Positions 58,051 to 64,000 of a stretch of 64,000 nucleotides of DNA are shown piece by piece (position 1 is the stretch's first letter; every line of letters starts with the position of its first letter). A program made the translations under genes and the position numbers. Under the pieces are notes generated by a model. The model did not search any database. It saw only the letters and a list, made by a program, of their open reading frames with translations, and was not told the DNA's origin. The stretch comes from Nageia nagi. Lineage: Eukaryota > Pinophyta. Location: contig JBITNC010000001.1 in NCBI GenBank assembly GCA_050084985.1, positions 103,168,001-103,232,000 of the forward strand, read 5' to 3'.

Positions 58051-60448
58051 GAATTTGGTTTGCACTGAAGTGGTATTGGTTATGTTTATATTAATTACTT
58101 TCTTTGAGACTTTATTTGTGGTTATGGGAGGTTGTAAATATGTTCTTAAGCATTAGAGAGACTTGAGAAAATTGCAAATCTAGTATAGTTGATTTAAGAG
58201 TGTATTTAAGGTTGGATTTGATATGGTTATGGAGGTTGTATTTAACTTTGTTAAAGGAAATGCCATTCCTACATTTATAGTTATACTTGCTCCATTTAAT
58301 TAATGAATATATCATGACCATTTTGATAGTGTATCTACTCTCACATTGAGAGGAACCACTCTAAATACATATATCAATTTTTATGGGTGTGTTGCAACTC
58401 TTCATTACTATGTTTATTTTGTTTCTCATTATTATGTAATATATATGCAAATTAAATTATTGACATATAATATTTCAAATCATGCAAAGTTAATACATTT
58501 GTATTTAAGGATACTAGTAAGCCATATGCTTCAAGTTATTATAGATAAAATATTAATTAAATTATATTTACATGATGCATTTTAATCATTTATTGGAGGC
58601 AAGCATCATCACCATTAATTTTAATTATATAATTCACTTTCCCTAACTTTTTCATTCCTTTGTTGTTCTTTATTTTTATTCTACTCTATTCAAACACTTC
58701 ACACTTTTCAATACAAATTTTAGTATTTCCATAGTAAAATATTTCATTAATATTGATACTAAAACCCTCATTCTACTTCCTATAGAAGGGTTTTTAATCA
58801 TAAAATAAGGGATGGAATCCTTTCATCATATTTCTAAATAGTCTCTTACAATACTCAATGATATTCCCATCCTCTGTTGTATTCCCCATCCCTACAAATA
58901 CCATTCAAACTATTTGAACTCATCTAATTTATGAAATCTATATTCAAATTTGAAATCTATACTCTTATAGTTTATTTCAATATGAAATTAAAATCATCTC
59001 TATTTCATTTGAATTTATTTTTATTTTACACATATGTGTAAAGTCCATTGTTGATCAAACCCTAATAGAATAAAAATGATAATTATGGGTAATTAATAAT
59101 AGTAATTATGGATTTCTAACCAAACCTTGAAAACCCTTAACTAAGAAAAGAAAGAGAGTTAAAGTAATTATGAAATGTACATATCTATCAAGACACTCAT
59201 GACCACAACATTTAATGCAAAACCAATTTCAAATCATGTTTAGGCCCAATCATTAAAATGGATGGTATTTATCCCTTGATGAAGTTTTTGTCACTAAATG
59301 AACTAGAGGAAATAACTCAAATACACTTAGTATACAATTTGATTTATGAATATCTATAGTCACCATAATATATAGTTTATGTAGAGTATAACTTACTACC
59401 TTTGTATGTTATAGTCACAACCTTTATATAGTGACAAAAATAGTGTTATAGTAAAATTAATAGTGCTATAGTTATAATAGTAGTGCTACAATTTAATAAT
59501 AATTCTACAATTATTGGTTTTATGATTACTATAGTTTCACTTATATAACTATAGTTTAATACAATTACAAAATGGAGGTCCTATACTAGTTACAATGGGA
59601 TGAAATTTTAATCGTAGATTTTAATCATCAATACATTTCTAATGGTGTATAGAACACATAAAATGGAGTTATCTATCAAAATGTATTATCTCTACAACTC
59701 TTCATTTCAAAATCTTTCTTATATCTTCTTCTATAACTATGATACATTAATATACATTTATAATAGAAAAATAGGATCTACAACTCAATGTCATAAGAAT
59801 ATTTATAAGCATTATTCAATGTATATGATATGCTTGTATACTAGATCTAAGAGTGTTATATCTCATTGCTATAAATATGAATTTAAATACATTTTTTGCT
59901 TATCTTAGTCTAATTGTGATATCATTGCTTATCTATTTTCACTTATTCATAAATTAGATTTTGTTAATTATAATCATATTTATTTTATCACTAGATTCAA
60001 AAAATTCAAAACTAGTTAGCCTATTCAATAATTGGACTCTTACTTCTTTAAATATTTGAATGAATTATTTAATATATTCATCATTATTTTTATTTATTTG
60101 TATACAAATAAGCTATGTCAACTGTAGCTCTAATTATGATCTTGAAATGGCTTATAACTGGTTTGTAATCATCGAATGCTTATAGTATATATGGCTTCTA
60201 AAATACAAATTTTCAAAACTTATTACTTCTTACATTAGTTTATGTTCTCTAGGTATAAATGCAATGAATAATTCCCATACATCCATATAATCAATATTTT
60301 ACATTACATTCATACCATTTACAGAGAACACAGAACACTATAATAGATTTAAGAGCATTTGATTTTATTTATTGCTCAAGAAATATTACATTCAACATGA
60401 AAAAAAACTCTATGAGAACTCATAGGTTTGCATATTTCTTATGCAACT
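58051..60448. other. Unassigned AT-rich region
   Basis: About 2.4 kb with no recognisable coding similarity on either strand. Short words (ATAGTGCTATAGT, ATAGTAGTGCTACA, TATAGTTTCAC) recur around 59400-59560, giving local degenerate repetition. The 88-residue ORF at 59642 is rich in I, Y, S and K and looks compositional. The integrase, protease and gag of copia C would be expected here but were not found. Confidence 0.5.
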
Positions 60449-60959
60449 TGTTGGAATGTATAATACATTATTGTAAGGCTTTGTAATATTTTTTGTAAAT
60501 TCACCAATACTTAAAGATATCACTAGATACCTTATGCATTTAAGTAAATATGATAATGTAACTTGTCTTACACTCCTTCTCATGAGCATGCCCCTTGGGT
60601 AAAAGGGTGAAGAATGTCATATTTTTATAATATGGTTAAAATGATGATCCAAGGGAAAATTTTGGCCTATAAATAAAATGTCCTCACCTTGTGATTACAC
60701 ACCAAAATGTTGAAGCAAAGTTATGCTTTAGGATTAATATTAAGAGAAGAAGAAAGAGGTCTTGTAAGAGAGTTATCTTTATAATAAGAAATATCTTAAG
60801 TATTGTATGTACTCTCTTGTATGAGAGGAACTATTTTATATGTGTGTCAAATTTGTAATATTGGTTATTATGTTTATGCTTTGAGAATTGATGTTTAAGA
60901 GAACTTTCAAATGATCTTAGTAGATTAAGATTTTTAGTCTTTTAGAATTAAATCTTTCA
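60449..60959 (+). repeat. Copia E 5' LTR
   Basis: TGTTGGAATG to CTTTCA, 511 bases. Similar in layout to the copia A LTR: TTAGATACC-like CTAGATACC, CCTATAAATAAA near 60670 (TATA box), AAAGTTATGCTTTAGG, AAGAGGT, TGTATGTACTCTC and GATCTTAGTAGAT blocks. Ends directly at the primer-binding site. Confidence 0.85.
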
Positions 60960-60961
60960 TA

Positions 60962-60972
60962 TGGTATCAAAG
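60962..60972 (+). promoter_or_regulatory. Copia E primer-binding site (initiator Met tRNA type)
   Basis: TGGTATCAAAG, one mismatch to TGGTATCAGAG, two bases after the LTR end. Confidence 0.85.
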
Positions 60973-63119
60973 TTTATTGTGAAAGCTCATCTTCAATATC
61001 CTTGAAGGTTCATCCTACTCATTCACCCATCTACTTTGGTGAGGTAAAATATTTGAAGGTATAATGTTCTCTTTCTTCTTTCAAGATTATTTTTTTACCT
61101 CATAGCTTACTAACATTGTATGTGTTAGCTACAATTTTTTTATGAAAATTTGTTTAAAATATATTATTGTTACAATTTTCTACTAACTTTTTATGGTAGT
61201 TGCAATTTGTTTTTATAAACTTTTGCCTAAAATAGAATGTAACAATAATATAGTGTTGAGAGCATTTAGTTTGACTAAATTTGCAATTTTTTTTATTTGT
61301 TGTGTATAAAAATTACAATTTTTTTACAAATTTATAGTTTTGCAAAATTATTGTAATTTTTTTATAATATAAAAGTTTTAACCAAAGGGGAAGACATATA
61401 TACTGCATTAAAGTTTTTTTGATAGATAATTAAAAAAAGGAAGGAATTACTTATGTTATAACATTATTTTAAATAAAATATTATTTTTTTAAATATAAAG
61501 GAGCAACATATTTTTTACAATTAAAAAATATGTTCAAAATATTTTTGAACAATATTTAATCAAAAAGTATAATGGTATACCACTATTTTTGAACAATATA
61601 TTGAATTGTTTTGGTGCAATCTTCTCCATTAGTACACCAGTCCAAGCTGGATTTTTATTTTATGTTTCAAATTTTTGAAGGGCGAGGGATGAGGTTCGAC
61701 CACCACCTGCACGATGACCAACCCTTGGGCAGACCGCATGGTGGCCAACCCCTGGTCAGCCCAAGTGGTGGCCTTCCCTTGCATCTCCTCAACCCTTAAC
61801 TGCTTTATTCTGATGTTTAGCTCTACCACGGTTGCTAGATAATGTTTGAGAAGTTAAAAAAAAAAGGGGAGAAAATTTTAGTGAAATTATTAAAGGTAAA
61901 ATTTAAATTACTAAAGGGGATGTAGAATTTGTTTTTTATGGAAATTATTTTAAGTGTTAAAAGGTAAGGAATATATAACTTTTTTAACATTTTCATATAC
62001 TAAGGTAAGATTTTGGGGGTAATTTTTTTTCCTTAATGTTCATTTGTTTAAGAAAAATTGCAAGTATTTTTACCTAAGTACCTTTAAAAGGATGAATGTT
62101 TGTTGGGTAAAAATGTGGCAATATTTATTTTCTTTATTTGGTAAAATTATAAATAAGAAAATTTAAATACATGATTGGAATTTTTTTTTCAAAGTTCAAA
62201 ATGTTTAAGTAAATAAGGAAATATTTTTTTATTTAAAAGTAGTGAACTTATGGAAAATTATGGAACATATGTAAAGAGATCCTTTTGGGGTTAGTAACAA
62301 AACTCATTGGACTCTTAGGATTCAATTTTACTATTGGATGATGTATCATTTATTTTACGTGCTTTACTTTATGTTATGCTTTTTGCTTATTTTTGAAAAA
62401 ATCATAAACATTGAAAGTGCACCCCTAAAATGAATGCATGCACATGTATATTTTGAAACATGACTTTTTTGGGGAGCCATAAGGTGAGGACAAAGCATAT
62501 AGAAGCCTTCAATCTGATGATCCAAATGATAAAAAGTTTGTACATCTTAATTTTCTTTAAGTCCTCTATTAATTTGAACATAACTCTATATAGGTGGATA
62601 CATATGTGTGTAATGATACCATATGTATGCATGTCCATTTAGAGATTATCTTGATAAAACTTGAAACCTAATCAAGATAATATTTTGGTCGATTCAACAT
62701 ATGTCACAACCTTAGAAAATAGTTAGTACTCCTCCTTGTGAGAGTATATTACTGACCAAGGAAAACTAGTTGAAGATTAGTAGGACCTAAGCTCCATCTT
62801 GTTGGCATCCAAGTGAAGACCTAATTTTAGACAAAAAATAAATCTTAACTTTATCCCTCTCTATAACCATGATACTTGGTTATGATAAAATGTTAGATGT
62901 ATGGAAAGTATTTGATTCTATAGTAAACTTATGCATATGTGAAATTTCTTAAACAAGTTAATCATGCCTTTTTTATTATCTTTGATCAAAATTTATCATG
63001 TATTAATTCAACATATATGGTTGATTAATGTAAACATGTATGAATGATTAAACTCAATATGTATAGTTGGATTATTTAAATATGCTTACATTTACTAATA
63101 TTTTCACTTTTTTATGTAT
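60973..63119 (+). other. Copia E leader with GC-rich patch
   Basis: Opens with CTTCAATATCCTTGAAGGTT, like the copia A leader. A GC-rich patch at about 61675-61800 has GGTGGCC and CAACCC units (GCATGGTGGCCAACCCCTGG and AAGTGGTGGCC). The rest is AT-rich with homopolymer runs. The 62235-62320 block (GGGGTTAGTAACAAAACTCA) matches copia A at 24315-24340. No coding call. Confidence 0.65.
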
Positions 63120-64000
63120 CAAATGGGAGATACCTTTATACTTAAGCACATTATCAATGGTTCTAACTATGGTATTTGGGAACCTTGGATGAAATTTGAA
63201 TTGCAAGCAAGAAAATTATGAAAAATAGTTAGTAAGAACCTAGTTTCTCTTACATATGAGAAAGAACTTAAGACTTACAACATAAAGAATGAGTTGGCAA
63301 CCTCTATAATTTTTTAAGTAATGTCAGATGAAGTGCTTCTTATGATCTCTTCATCAACCTCTACAAAGAAAGCTTAGGATAGGCTTAAGAAAATCTAACT
63401 AGGGTTCAAATTTTTAATAAGCTTCACCATTCTCTAAAACTTACTTCAATATCATCAAAAAAAAGATAAAAATATTACCATCTATTTGAATAGGATCATT
63501 GATCTTAGAATCTAAATTGTTAGTTATGGCTATAATTAGATCAATGATGAGTTCATAGTTTTCATCATTCTTTAAAACCTTTATTAAAAGTTAAATAACT
63601 TTATGATAGTTATTGAGACTAGACTTGATGATGAAGAAGAAGTATTTTCTCTCGAGAACCTTTTAAGGATCCTTCTAAAGTATGAGAAAAATATTAATAA
63701 AAAGGTGTTGATCTCTTCTTCAAAGGATAATAACGTTGCTCTAGGAGTAACCAAAATGCCTTTCAAAAAGAAGTGAAAGCATCAAAAGAAATATTTTCTT
63801 GCTACCACTAATAAGTTTGAAAAGAAGGTAAATATTAACTTTAAGCAAAGAGATGGAAAGGGCAAGGCAAATAAATCAAATCTCAAAAAATAATTTCATG
63901 GTAATTTTAACTTTTATGTTGGCTATGGTCATAAAAAATTTGATTGCTAAAAAAAGAAAAGAGATGAAAAGAATAAGGGAAATAGAAATGTGAATAACTT
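63120..64000 (+). pseudogene. gag: Copia E gag, cut by the window end
   Basis: MGDTFILKHIINGSNYGIWE at about 63125 starts the frame, then WMKFELQARKL (NY--W---M---L pattern), NLVSLTYEKELKTYNIKNEL, DEVLLMISSSTSTKKA, then near 63480-63560 a degraded middle, and DEEEVFSLENLLRILLKYEK with KDNNVALGVTKMPFKKK near 63630-63775. A zinc knuckle near 63915-63950 reads YVGYGHKKFDC: the G-x-G-H and last Cys are kept, while the first two Cys are not clear. It is basic after that (KKKRDEKNKGNRN). A handful of stops show it is decayed, though less than most genes here. Confidence 0.75.

Larger units (their letters stand above)
60449..64000 (+). mobile_element. Copia E, 5' part of a Ty1/copia element of the copia A family
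   Basis: LTR (60449-60959), primer-binding site, a 2.1-kb leader, and gag from about 63120 running to the window end. The leader opening and a block near 62235-62320 match copia A. Protease, integrase and RT would lie beyond 64000. Confidence 0.85.

Noticed and set aside
59642-59908. 88-residue ORF in the unassigned region
   Set aside because: Low-complexity Y/I/K/S composition, no recognised motif, no neighbours to support a gene.
61611-61829. Overlapping ORFs on both strands in the copia E leader
   Set aside because: They exist only because the GC-rich patch lacks stops; no protein similarity is seen.

Overview
The window looks like intergenic DNA from a large, AT-rich plant nuclear genome, made almost entirely of old, nested, broken retrotransposons. 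I found no intact host gene, rRNA, tRNA or CRISPR array. The element types are all plant types: Tat-lineage and chromovirus-like Ty3/gypsy, Ty1/copia, and a CACTA DNA transposon. A PPR-gene fragment and very long LTRs fit a gymnosperm, probably a conifer, but that is inference. Reading frames are recognisable at protein level yet full of stops, many of the kind C-to-T decay makes (CAA to TAA, TGG to TAG).

Left part (1-29224). Bases 1-4950 are the 3' part of a very long (over 4 kb) LTR, which carries an antisense fragment of a pentatricopeptide-repeat gene. An antisense gag relic follows (5230-6215). Next comes a large plus-strand Tat-lineage element, T1 (6412-29224): truncated 5' LTR, gag, protease, RT, RNase H, a second RNase H and integrase, then an antisense plant-mobile-domain ORF and a 3' LTR. 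A 5.0 kb copia element (copia A, 22224-27258) sits between the antisense ORF and the 3' LTR.

Middle part (29225-58050) is one deep nest. A minus-strand Tat element, T2, keeps RT pieces (38933 down to 37621) and integrase (32430 down to 31440). It is split by a complete minus-strand copia (copia B, 32648-37620), by an LTR-like insertion (about 37898-38610), and by a minus-strand copia C whose 3' LTR starts against T2 at 38934. Copia C is itself split by a plus-strand chromovirus-like gypsy G with a 4.37 kb 5' LTR (from 40434), and by a small plus-strand gypsy D (about 54295-57523). A 1130-bp non-autonomous CACTA element (52437-53566), with matching terminal inverted repeats and a 3-bp AAT duplication, lies at the truncated 3' edge of gypsy G.

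Right part. Bases 58051-60448 hold nothing I recognise. From 60449 another copia element (copia E, same family as copia A) begins with a 511-bp LTR, primer-binding site, long leader and gag, and runs off the window end.

Nothing here amounts to a new functional system. The observations most worth checking are the PPR fragment inside an LTR, the two related long LTRs carrying different foreign payloads at about the same internal place, the GC-rich patches in three copia leaders, the antisense PMD ORF, and the insertion order of the nest.
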